Of a stretch of 6,253 nucleotides of DNA, positions 1 through 5,337 are shown in pieces. This stretch comes from an uncultured Desulfarculaceae bacterium (GTDB lineage Bacteria; Desulfobacterota; Desulfarculia; Desulfarculales; Desulfarculaceae). The notes under the pieces are model-generated. The model was given only the letters and a program-made list of their open reading frames with translations, was not told the origin of the DNA and ran no database searches. The translations under genes and the position numbers were made by a program. How positions within the stretch are numbered: position 1 is the stretch's first letter; each line of letters starts with the position of its first letter. The stretch is from contig CALERA010000035.1 in NCBI GenBank assembly GCA_937908275.1, forward strand, positions 1 to 6,253, given 5' to 3'.

Positions 1-17
1 CTACTGCTGGAGGTAAT

Positions 18-1256
18 ATGCCGCGATCGCTGCCTTTTATCCTGGCCGCCCTGGCCGCCGCGCCCAGCTTGCTGGCCCGGGCCATGGGCCTGCACTTCGC
101 CCCGCCCCTGGAGGCCCTGGTCTCCGGAACCGCCATCCTGGCCGCCGCCTTTCTCCTGCTCTGGGCCTGTGACGCGGCCCAGGCCGACATCTCCCAGACC
201 CTGGCCCTGGCGGTGGTCTCCCTGATCGCGGTGCTGCCGGAGTACGCGGTGGACATGTACTTCACCTGGCGGGCCGGCCAGGACCCGGCCGGAGGCTACG
301 CCCAGTACGCCATCGCCAACATGACCGGGGCCAACCGTCTGATCATCGGCCTGGGCTGGGCGGCGGTGGTTTTCATCGCCTGGGCGCGCTTCCGGCGGCC
401 GGTCCGCTTGGAGCCGGAGCGGCGCACCGAGGTGGCCTTCCTGGGTCTGGCCACCCTCTATGCCTTCCTGATCCCCCTGAAGGGCAGCCTGGCCTGGTAC
501 GACGGCCTGGTCTTCCTGGCCATCTACGCCTGGTACATCGCCATCGCCGGCCGCCGGCCCTGCGGGGAGTGCGAGCTGGAAGGCCCGGCGGCGGTGCTGG
601 GGGCGCTGCCCAAAAAGCAGCGGCGGCTGGCGGTGCTGGGCCTGTTGGTCTTCGCGGCCGGGGTGATCCTGGCCAACGCCGAGGTCTTCAGCGAGTCCCT
701 GGTGGCCACCGGCCAGGTCCTGGGCATCGACCAGTTCCTGCTGGTGCAGTGGCTGGCCCCCATCGCCTCCGAGGCCCCGGAGTTCATCATCGCGGTGATG
801 TTCGCCCTGCGCGGCCAGGCCGGCCTGGCCCTGGGCAGCCTGCTGGCGGCCAAACTCAACCAGTGGACCCTGCTGGTGGGCATGATCCCCGGGGTCTACG
901 GCCTGTCCAGCGGCGGTTTCGCCGCGCCGATCCCCATGGGCGGGTTCCAGCTCAACGAGATCCTGCTCACCGCCGCCCAGTCGCTGCTGGCGGTGCTCCT
1001 GGTGGCCGGTCTGCGCCTGGGACCGGGGGGGGCGCTCCTGCTCTGCGGCCTGTTCCTGAGCCAGTTCATCCTGCCGGCGTTCTTCGGGGCCGAGGCCTGG
1101 CGGCTGGAGCACGACGCGGTGCTGCGTCTGCTCTCGGCTGGCTATCTGGCCTTGTCCGGGGTGCTGTTGCTGCGGCGGTTGCGGGAGATGGGCCATCTCT
1201 GGCAGGGACTGCGCCTGGCCCCGGAGCCGGTCCGGGCGCCGGTGCGTCGGGGCTGA
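18..1256 (+). CDS. CaCA-family sodium/calcium (cation) exchanger membrane protein
   Basis: This looks like an inner-membrane antiporter of the Ca2+/cation superfamily, exchanging Na+ or H+ for Ca2+ or another cation. It is 412 residues and very hydrophobic, with about ten membrane segments. The two inverted alpha repeats of the family are visible. The first spans about residues 64-119, with LPE at 73-75 and the ANMTGAN stretch at 100-106. The second spans about 245-289, with APIASEAPE at 247-255 (E252, E255) and KLNQW at 279-283. Acidic and Asn residues at these places bind the ion in known members. A charged central loop (about 179-204) separates the halves and carries a CGEC pair (C182, C185). 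The ATG start is set by GGAGG at 9-13, four bases upstream. It is convergent with the receiver gene, so it is probably unrelated to the minus-strand operon. The family is fairly certain; the transported ion cannot be read from the sequence. Confidence 0.85.
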   Translation: MPRSLPFILAALAAAPSLLARAMGLHFAPPLEALVSGTAILAAAFLLLWACDAAQADISQTLALAVVSLIAVLPEYAVDMYFTWRAGQDPAGGYAQYAIANMTGANRLIIGLGWAAVVFIAWARFRRPVRLEPERRTEVAFLGLATLYAFLIPLKGSLAWYDGLVFLAIYAWYIAIAGRRPCGECELEGPAAVLGALPKKQRRLAVLGLLVFAAGVILANAEVFSESLVATGQVLGIDQFLLVQWLAPIASEAPEFIIAVMFALRGQAGLALGSLLAAKLNQWTLLVGMIPGVYGLSSGGFAAPIPMGGFQLNEILLTAAQSLLAVLLVAGLRLGPGGALLLCGLFLSQFILPAFFGAEAWRLEHDAVLRLLSAGYLALSGVLLLRRLREMGHLWQGLRLAPEPVRAPVRRG

Positions 1257-1265
1257 GGGCGTCGC

Positions 1266-1304
1266 GCGGAAAAGGCGTCAGGCCTGGCCAGACGCCTTTT
1301 CCGC
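1266..1304. terminator. Bidirectional intrinsic terminator between convergent genes
   Basis: A perfect 12-bp inverted repeat (GGAAAAGGCGTC at 1268-1279 against GACGCCTTTTCC at 1291-1302) has an 11-nt loop and extends by two more pairs outside. On either strand the GC-rich inner stem GGCGTC/GACGCC is followed by four Ts. It can therefore stop the exchanger transcript on the plus strand and the receiver transcript on the minus strand. It starts about ten bases after the exchanger stop and overlaps the last codons and stop of the receiver gene. The T tract is short (four), so efficiency is uncertain. Confidence 0.75.
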
Positions 1305-1691
1305 CGGCCAGGCCAGGGCGCGGGTCAGCTCTTGCAGGTGATACAGCAGCCAGGCCGCCTCGGCCGGTCCGGGGGATGATGGCAGTTGGGTCATCACCCC
1401 CAGGCCCTCGCTGGCGGCGTGGAAGCGGTCCGGGTCCCGGTCGCTGACCACGGCGGTGTTGAGAAAGGCGTCCACTCCCAACAGCGCCCGCACCAGGCCC
1501 CAGGGACCGGCCTGCTCCGGGTCCGGATCCCGGTCGATGACCGCCAGGTCCGGCCGCCAGTCCCGGGTCTCGGCCAGGGCCTGCTCCGGGTCCAGGGCCC
1601 AGCGCAGGGCCAGTCCCGGGGTCTGGGCCAGGGCCCCGGCCAGGGCGGCCAGGTCGCCGGGGGCGCGGCTGACCAGCAGGATCCTGGGCAC
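1278..1691 (-). CDS. Stand-alone degenerate receiver-domain (pseudo-response-regulator) protein
   Basis: A 137-residue protein that consists only of a CheY-like fold. Beta-1 is PRILLV (2-7). The phosphoacceptor strand is DLAVIDRD, with D53 in the aspartate position, and NTAVVSD gives S83 in the Ser/Thr position. Two hallmarks are missing. The acidic pair after beta-1 that binds Mg2+ is replaced by S8-R9, and the lysine after beta-5 is replaced in TQLPSSP (about 101-107). It therefore probably cannot be phosphorylated normally and may act as a protein-interaction module. The start is GTG at 1691, one sense codon after the TAG of the zinc-ribbon gene and in the same frame. No good Shine-Dalgarno is visible, so translation is probably coupled to that gene. 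There is no output domain. The fold is reasonably clear; the partner is unknown. Confidence 0.72.
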   Translation of the reverse strand: MPRILLVSRAPGDLAALAGALAQTPGLALRWALDPEQALAETRDWRPDLAVIDRDPDPEQAGPWGLVRALLGVDAFLNTAVVSDRDPDRFHAASEGLGVMTQLPSSPGPAEAAWLLYHLQELTRALAWPAEKASGQA

Positions 1692-1694
1692 CGG

Positions 1695-1949
1695 CTAGAG
1701 CCCGGCCTTGCCGCAGCAGGAGCCGGGGCCGGCGCAACCGGCCTGCTGGGGCCGGCTGCCGCAGCAGCCATGGTCCTGGGGGCCGGGATGGGAGGCCCCC
1801 AGACGGCCGGTCAGGGAGCTGGGGGTGGAGAGCAGCTTCTCGGTGTCCAGGCTGTCGCAGGCCGGGCAGGGCAGGGGGGCGCTGGCGCTGGCCACCAGGA
1901 CCTCGCCGCTCTGGCCGCAGGCATGGCATTTGATTTCGTAAATCGGCAT
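1695..1949 (-). CDS. FmdB-family zinc ribbon protein
   Basis: A small 84-residue protein beginning MPIYEIKCHACG, the typical N-terminus of the FmdB/CxxC-CxxC-SSSS regulatory-type zinc ribbon family. The zinc ligands are C8 and C11, then C28 and C31 (CPAC), followed by the usual 'KLLSTPS' stretch (38-44). The tail is rich in Cys and Gly: C62-C63, C72 and C78-C79. Such tails are common in family members from anaerobes, but their role is unknown. FmdB was named as a putative regulator of formamidase in Methylophilus; the function of most homologues is undefined. The ATG at 1949 was chosen because the family motif starts there and GGAG lies at 1961-1964, eleven bases upstream. The frame stays open up to 2072, but that extension is not family-like and covers the promoter. 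It is probably co-transcribed with the receiver gene just downstream. Confidence 0.85.
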   Translation of the reverse strand: MPIYEIKCHACGQSGEVLVASASAPLPCPACDSLDTEKLLSTPSSLTGRLGASHPGPQDHGCCGSRPQQAGCAGPGSCCGKAGL

Positions 1950-2044
1950 GTTGGGCTCTTCTCCGCTGGGCTGGGGCCGGGCCTGCCGCCTGGGGAGACG
2001 GCATCGACCACCCCCGCGCTGGGTTATGGGCAATGGCCCTAAAA

Positions 2045-2072
2045 TACTTACACCATAATCGCGCACAGTCAA
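2045..2072 (-). promoter_or_regulatory. Probable sigma-70-type promoter for the zinc ribbon / receiver pair
   Basis: On the minus strand, TTGACT (2072-2067) is followed after 16 nt by TAAGTA (2050-2045), or after 17 nt by AAGTAT. The -35 box matches five of six consensus bases and the -10 box is imperfect. It lies in an AT-richer island inside very GC-rich DNA, about 100 bases upstream of the FmdB start. A GGGC-CATT-GCCC inverted repeat (2028-2039) sits near the expected transcription start and could be an operator or a 5' hairpin. The remainder of the gap between the cytochrome and the zinc ribbon gene (1950-2130) shows nothing else that I can support. Confidence 0.5.
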
Positions 2073-2130
2073 CCGGGAATTATTGGGGGCGCGCGGCCCG
2101 CCCGTGGCTTGGGGGGGCCGGGCGACCCGC

Positions 2131-3333
2131 CTAGCGGGCCAGGCTCACCTGGCGCTTGACCTGGTGGATGGGATAGACGTTGCCCGGGCGGGGCTGATAA
2201 CTCAGCCGCACCTCCACCTCGGCCGCCTCCACTCCGGGAGGCAGGGCGATTTCCAGGTTTTCCTCCTTGGGCGCGAAGGGCTGGAGGCTGGTGTCGCGGA
2301 TGAGCCCCAGCTTTTTGTCCGGGCCCAGGACCATCTCCCGGCCCAGGCCGTTGCCGGCTTGGGGCATGTAGCGGCGGGTGAAGGCGAAGAAGCGGTTGCC
2401 TTGGCTGTCGTGGGCGGTCACCTCCAGGACCACGGCGGTCTTGGAGGGTCAGCCGTCGGGGACGCGATGGCCGGCCCGGCTGGTTACGCGGGTGCGCACC
2501 ACCAACAAGGGCTGGTATTCCCGGTCCTTGGGCTGGAAGCGATAGGCCGTGGCCTCCACCTCCAGGGGCAGGGACTGGCGCAGGCGCTGGGCGGTCTCCG
2601 CCCGGCGGTTGAAGTCCGGGGGGGCGGAATGGTCGCCGTTCTGCCAGTGGCAGTCCTGACAGGTCCGGCTGCCGCCGCTGGGCAGGTAGGCGTGCAGGTA
2701 GCTGCCATAGAGGGTGGCGCACTGCACCGGGTGGGCTAACTCCAGGTTGGGTCCCAGGCCGTGGCACTGGCCGCAGAAGAGCGGGTCCTTGAGCAGGGGG
2801 CTGTGCTTCACCGGCTGGCCGGGATGGTCCGGGATGTCGCGGCTGCCGTAGATCACCCCGGGCTGGGGCCGGCCATGGACCACCGCCTTCTGGTGGTGGC
2901 AGACCAGACAGCCGATGTTGAGCCGGCGGACGGTGGCCTGGTCGTTGGCCAGCACCGCGGCCGCCAGCTGGGCCGCGGCCTGGTCCGGGGCCTCCAGCAG
3001 TTGGGGCAGATGGCACTTGGCGCAGGGGAAGTTGGCCCGGGTGGCCTGGCCGGCCTCGGCCACCGCCAGGGGACCCTTCTGGAGATAGGGCTGCATGAAG
3101 ATCCAGTCGTCCAGGCCCATCAGCGAGCGGGCGTGGTGGCTGCCCTGCCATTGCTGGTGAACTTGTTCATGGCACTCCCGGCAGGCGCTGGAGTCGCCGG
3201 CCGCGATCAACGCCGCCAACTCCGGTCCCGGTGGGCTGGCGGCGGTGGCCAGGCGGCCAGCCCCCAACCCCAGACCCGCCGCCAGGACCAGCAGAATCGC
3301 GCCGAAGGTGAGCGACAGGCAGCGGCGAGGCAT
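2131..3333 (-). CDS. extKL: Exported pentaheme c-type cytochrome with an in-frame UGA read as selenocysteine (ExtKL-like)
   Basis: A 400-residue periplasmic or extracytoplasmic electron carrier, if TGA at 2449-2451 is decoded as selenocysteine 295. A signal peptide is clear: MPRRC, a hydrophobic stretch 6-26, and a possible cleavage after ATAA (29-32). Five heme-binding CXXCH motifs follow: CRECH 51-55, CAKCH 104-108, CLVCH 142-146, CGQCH 187-191 and CQDCH 225-229. After these comes a heme-free C-terminal domain (about 256-400) containing GHRVPDG-U-PSK (288-298), YMPQ and a DTSLQP motif. These resemble, from memory, the family called ExtKL, linked in Geobacter to an extracellular electron transfer / selenite-tellurite operon. 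The start is ATG at 3333, with GGAGG at 3342-3346 eight bases upstream; a GTG at 3348 lies before this Shine-Dalgarno and is rejected. It is last in the ArsR operon. An alternative is a pentaheme protein truncated at 294 residues by a nonsense mutation or sequencing error. The gene symbol is tentative. Confidence 0.78.
2421..2451 (-). promoter_or_regulatory. UGA selenocysteine codon plus SECIS-like hairpin
   Basis: The in-frame TGA occupies 2451-2449. One base later in the mRNA a hairpin begins. Six pairs (CCUCCA/UGGAGG, 2447-2442 with 2426-2421) are followed by a single A-C mismatch and four pairs (GACC/GGUC). The loop is five nucleotides, GCCGU, at 2436-2432. Bacterial SECIS elements sit just 3' of the UGA inside the coding region and need a G early in the apical loop, which is present. 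The loop is about 12 nt from the UGA, nearer than in E. coli fdhF. A competing hairpin, GGUC/GACC with loop CUGGAGGU (about 2431-2416), lies at a more usual distance but lacks an early loop G. SelB recognition is inferred, not shown. Confidence 0.55.
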
Positions 3334-3371
3334 GGCTTGGGCCTCCACGAGAGGTTTATGACCAGGGTTGC

Positions 3372-4076
3372 CTAGGCCTCGAACCAGGGACGCAGCACGA
3401 AATAAACCCCCAACAGGGCGATGACCGCCCCGGCGGCCTTGCGGAACCAGAGCGACCCCTGTTGCAGGGACCTATTGTCCAACAGGCGCTGCACCAGGGC
3501 GGTGGAGCTGCCGGCCGCCGCGATGGGCAGGCTGTGGCCCAGGCCAAAGAGCACGATCAGCAGCAACCCGGTCAACACCTCCTGCTGCACGGTGATGATG
3601 GCCAGGATGGGGGCGATGAAGCCAAAGGTGCAGGAGCCGGAGAGCAGGCCATAGGCCAGGCCCAGGATGAAGGCCCCGGAAAGGCCGCTGACCTTGAGCC
3701 GGGCCAGCAGCCCGCCGGAGAGCGACAGCCGGCTGTAACCCAGCATGTCCAGGGAGACCCAGACCAACACCAGGCCCACCACCACCGTCCACCAGGGTCC
3801 CACGTCGCCCAGCATGCGGCCCAGCAGGGCGCAGACCAGGCCCACCACCGCGATGGTCAGGAACAGGCCGCTGGTGAAAGCCAGGGCGTAGCCGGCGGCG
3901 CTCCACTGCCGGGGGGCCTGGCGCTGGCCGGCCACGTAACTGACCATCAGGGGAATCGAGGCCAGGTGGCAGGGGCTGAACAGCACGCTGACCATCCCCC
4001 AGAGGAAGCAACCGGCCGCGGCCAACAGGCTGCCGCCGGTCATCCAGGCGTTGATGGTCAGGAACACCTGGTCCAT
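3372..4076 (-). CDS. CcdA/DsbD-type membrane thiol-disulfide transporter (cytochrome c biogenesis protein)
   Basis: A 234-residue, six-helix inner-membrane protein of the CcdA/DsbD-beta family, which carries reducing equivalents from cytoplasmic thioredoxin to periplasmic thiol proteins. The two conserved redox cysteines are in SPCHLASIPL (C36) and SGSCTFGFIAP (C149). These lie in topologically equivalent positions of the two three-helix repeats and probably form the active pair. GHSLPI (180-185) is another family motif. The ATG at 4076 lies 5 nt after the thioredoxin stop, with a purine-rich GGGAG upstream that overlaps that gene's end. Its place between an exported thioredoxin and a pentaheme cytochrome suggests that it feeds that thioredoxin. 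It may help reduce CXXCH cysteines before heme attachment, or service the Sec/Cys chemistry of the cytochrome. Two extra cysteines (C23, C82) are probably structural. The family is clear; the specific partner is inferred. Confidence 0.88.
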   Translation of the reverse strand: MDQVFLTINAWMTGGSLLAAAGCFLWGMVSVLFSPCHLASIPLMVSYVAGQRQAPRQWSAAGYALAFTSGLFLTIAVVGLVCALLGRMLGDVGPWWTVVVGLVLVWVSLDMLGYSRLSLSGGLLARLKVSGLSGAFILGLAYGLLSGSCTFGFIAPILAIITVQQEVLTGLLLIVLFGLGHSLPIAAAGSSTALVQRLLDNRSLQQGSLWFRKAAGAVIALLGVYFVLRPWFEA

Positions 4077-4081
4077 GGGGT

Positions 4082-4495
4082 CTACTTCACTCCCAGGCGG
4101 GCCAGGATCTGCACCAGGCCCTCCTTGTCCATGAAGCCCAGGTGGCGGTAGACCTCGCGGCCCTCGGCGTCGAAAAAGATCTGGGTCGGGATGCCCCTGA
4201 CCGCGAAACGGTCGATGGCCGGGCGGTCGTAACGCACGTCCACGAAGTGGACCTCGGCCCGGCCGGCGTATTCAAGCTTCAGCTCTTCCAGGATGGGGGC
4301 CATCATCCGGCAGGGGATGCAGGAGCCGGCCCCCAGGTCGACGAGGTTGACCAGGCCCCGGACCGGCAGCCCGGCCGAGGGGGTGGGGGGCGTCTCGGCC
4401 CGGGCCGCGCCCGGGGCCGCCGCCAGGCTGGCGAGCAAGATCGCCGCCAGCCACCAACCAGCCCGGTGGCGGGCGGGCATGTTCTTTTCGGCCAT
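4082..4495 (-). CDS. Exported thioredoxin-fold protein with CIPC active site
   Basis: A 137-residue thioredoxin-like protein with an N-terminal signal sequence: charged MAEKNMPARHR, hydrophobic 14-28, and probable cleavage after ARA (31-33). The mature domain begins near VNLVDLGAGSCIPCRMMAP, with the redox pair C59-I-P-C62. The usual WCGPC is replaced by SCIPC, but the MMAP helix after it is typical. The cis-proline loop is GIPTQIFF (P103), and the C-terminal sheet and helix are complete. It should act in the periplasm and accept electrons from the CcdA-like protein encoded 5 nt downstream. The CIPC dipeptide would shift its redox potential compared with CGPC, but the direction cannot be told here. 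The ATG at 4495 lies 2 nt after the preceding stop, with GGGAG upstream; a second ATG at 4480 is possible and would shorten only the n-region. Confidence 0.87.
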   Translation of the reverse strand: MAEKNMPARHRAGWWLAAILLASLAAAPGAARAETPPTPSAGLPVRGLVNLVDLGAGSCIPCRMMAPILEELKLEYAGRAEVHFVDVRYDRPAIDRFAVRGIPTQIFFDAEGREVYRHLGFMDKEGLVQILARLGVK

Positions 4496-4497
4496 GT

Positions 4498-4875
4498 CTA
4501 GCGCTCCCGCGCCTTCTGGCGTACGGCGTCCTTCACCTGGTCGATCTCCGCGCGCTTGAGGTTCAGGTCCTTGTTCTTGGCGATGCCCAACTCGGTCAGC
4601 ACCAGGTGGCCCCGCAAGGGCACCTCGGCCTTCTCGAAGATGGCCTTGGCGCAGCCCACCGGGCAGCCGTCCAGCACCACCAGCGCGGGGGCCTCCATGG
4701 CCGCCTCCACGAACCCGGCCAGCTCGCCGCCCACTCCGGCCAGGCAGGACATCTTGCCGAATCCCTCCTGGGTCAACTCCACCACCGCCTGGTTGGTGAG
4801 CTGGCCCACGTTGGACCCGCCCGCGCAGGCCAGGAGCATCACCGGCCCGGCCGGGGCAAGGCTGTCAAGCTTCAT
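4498..4875 (-). CDS. DGC-domain putative zinc-binding protein
   Basis: A 125-residue cytoplasmic protein matching the small DGC-domain family, named for the motif seen here as LDGCPVGCAK (68-77). The four conserved cysteines expected to bind a metal are present: C17 in CAGGSNVGQLTNQA, C44 in SCLAGVGG, and C71 and C75. A lysine-rich C-terminus follows. The biochemical role of the family is not established; it is often found with ArsR regulators, thioredoxins and redox enzymes. The ATG at 4875 was chosen because the alignment-like core begins just after it and a purine-rich AGGTGAAGGG stretch precedes it. The open frame up to 5025 overlaps arsR on the same strand and is not family-like. It is the first gene after the second ArsR-type inverted repeat and is nearly contiguous with the thioredoxin gene. 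Metal or persulfide binding is an inference. Confidence 0.82.
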   Translation of the reverse strand: MKLDSLAPAGPVMLLACAGGSNVGQLTNQAVVELTQEGFGKMSCLAGVGGELAGFVEAAMEAPALVVLDGCPVGCAKAIFEKAEVPLRGHLVLTELGIAKNKDLNLKRAEIDQVKDAVRQKARER

Positions 4876-4927
4876 CTCGGTTCCCTTCACCTCTCCCGCG
4901 ACCGTGGGGCGCGAGGCCGAAGCTAAA

Positions 4928-4957
4928 TTTTGGCGAAAACGCCAAATGATTGGCCAA
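4928..4957 (-). promoter_or_regulatory. Second ArsR-type operator upstream of the DGC gene
   Basis: The 88-nt gap between arsR and the DGC gene contains a perfect 7-bp inverted repeat, TTTGGCG-AAAA-CGCCAAA (4929-4946). Written as half-sites it is TTGGC-N6-GCCAA (4930-4945), the same half-sites and spacing as the repeat on the arsR -10 box. A further palindrome, TTGGCCAA (4950-4957), abuts it and could add a half-site. The region is AT-rich compared with the surrounding genes. I see no strong -35/-10 pair. The site could control a weak internal promoter, act as a roadblock, or form an mRNA hairpin. No T tract follows the stem, so it is not a good terminator. Confidence 0.6.
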
Positions 4958-4963
4958 AAAAAT

Positions 4964-5284
4964 TCACCTCGCCAGCTCGATCCGCTCCTGCACCCGGGCG
5001 GACAAGACCGTCTCCACGCAACCAAAGAAGCTGAGCACGCAAGGGGTTTGCAGGGTGTAGAACACCTGCTTGCCCCGGCGCTGGTCCAGGACCAGGCCGG
5101 CGGTTTTCAGTATGGATAAGTGTTTGGAAACAGTGGATATATCCACCTCTAGCATGGCGGTGAGCTCGGCCACGCTGTGCTCTCCGCCCGCCAACTGGTC
5201 CACGATGAACAAGCGGCTGGGATGGGCCAGGGCCTTGAGCACCTGGGCGCGGGTCTGGTAGCGGGCTTGGGTCCGGGCGTCCAT
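4964..5284 (-). CDS. ArsR/SmtB-family winged-helix repressor
   Basis: A 106-residue DNA-binding repressor. ALAHPSRLFIVDQL (18-31) is the family signature. The helix-turn-helix spans about 37-60, with the recognition helix ISTVSKHLSILKTAGL (49-64), followed by the wing QRRGKQVFYTL (68-78). The classical arsenic/cadmium site (ELCVC in the recognition helix) is absent. Instead two cysteines, C82 and C89, lie in the C-terminal dimerisation helix (TPCVLSFFGCVE). They could bind a metal or metalloid, or form a disulfide or polysulfide bridge. ATG 5284 was chosen over the longer frame (to 5329) because AGGAG at 5293-5297 is eight bases upstream and the longer form would cover the promoter. It is the first gene of the operon and probably autoregulated through the repeat at 5302-5317. 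The inducer is not predictable. Confidence 0.88.
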   Translation of the reverse strand: MDARTQARYQTRAQVLKALAHPSRLFIVDQLAGGEHSVAELTAMLEVDISTVSKHLSILKTAGLVLDQRRGKQVFYTLQTPCVLSFFGCVETVLSARVQERIELAR

Positions 5285-5301
5285 GCGGCGATCTCCTACG
5301 T

Positions 5302-5334
5302 TTGGCAATATAGCCAAGTGATGTCCCAAGTCAA
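5302..5334 (-). promoter_or_regulatory. Promoter and operator of the ArsR operon
   Basis: On the minus strand, TTGACT (5334-5329) is separated by 16 nt from TATATT (5312-5307), a good sigma-70-type promoter. An inverted repeat TTGGC-N6-GCCAA (5302-5317) has the -10 box exactly as its N6 centre, so a bound ArsR dimer would block RNA polymerase. The arsR Shine-Dalgarno and ATG follow about 10-20 bases after the operator. The same repeat recurs before the DGC gene, which supports its being the repressor's own site. Confidence 0.75.
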
Positions 5335-5337
5335 TCG

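Noticed and set aside
569..1447. Long plus-strand open frame inside and beyond the exchanger gene
   Set aside because: The translation is Gly/Pro/Arg/Ala-rich and low in complexity, as expected for an off-frame of a high-GC gene. It crosses the terminator and has no domain.
1066..2004. Long minus-strand open frame across the receiver and zinc ribbon genes
   Set aside because: It is an Arg/Pro/Gly-rich off-frame shadow and conflicts with two recognisable families in another frame.
1950..2072. N-terminal extension of the zinc ribbon protein to a TTG at 2072
   Set aside because: The family N-terminus MPIYEIKC starts at 1949 with a ribosome site. The proposed TTG is the -35 box of the promoter.
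2073..2130. Possible terminator after the cytochrome gene
   Set aside because: GC-rich partial stems exist, but there is no convincing stem followed by a T tract. The operon may end by Rho or read into the zinc ribbon gene.
2131..2433. A separate 100-residue gene starting at GTG 2433 downstream of the cytochrome
   Set aside because: It is in the same frame as the cytochrome, with no Shine-Dalgarno before it and its start inside a hairpin. Its sequence continues the cytochrome C-terminal domain, so it is the product of treating TGA as stop.
2069..3151. Long minus-strand open frame overlapping the cytochrome
   Set aside because: It is an off-frame of the cytochrome gene. It contains no CXXCH motifs and has a biased Pro/Gly/Arg composition.
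3342..3354. Short CCTC/GAGG hairpin that could hide the cytochrome Shine-Dalgarno
   Set aside because: It has only four pairs with a five-base loop, too weak to claim translational control.
4876..5025. Fifty-residue N-terminal extension of the DGC protein
   Set aside because: It overlaps the arsR coding region on the same strand and is not family-like. A purine-rich ribosome site precedes ATG 4875.
5285..5329. Fifteen-residue N-terminal extension of ArsR
   Set aside because: It would translate the promoter and operator region. ATG 5284 has AGGAG eight bases upstream.
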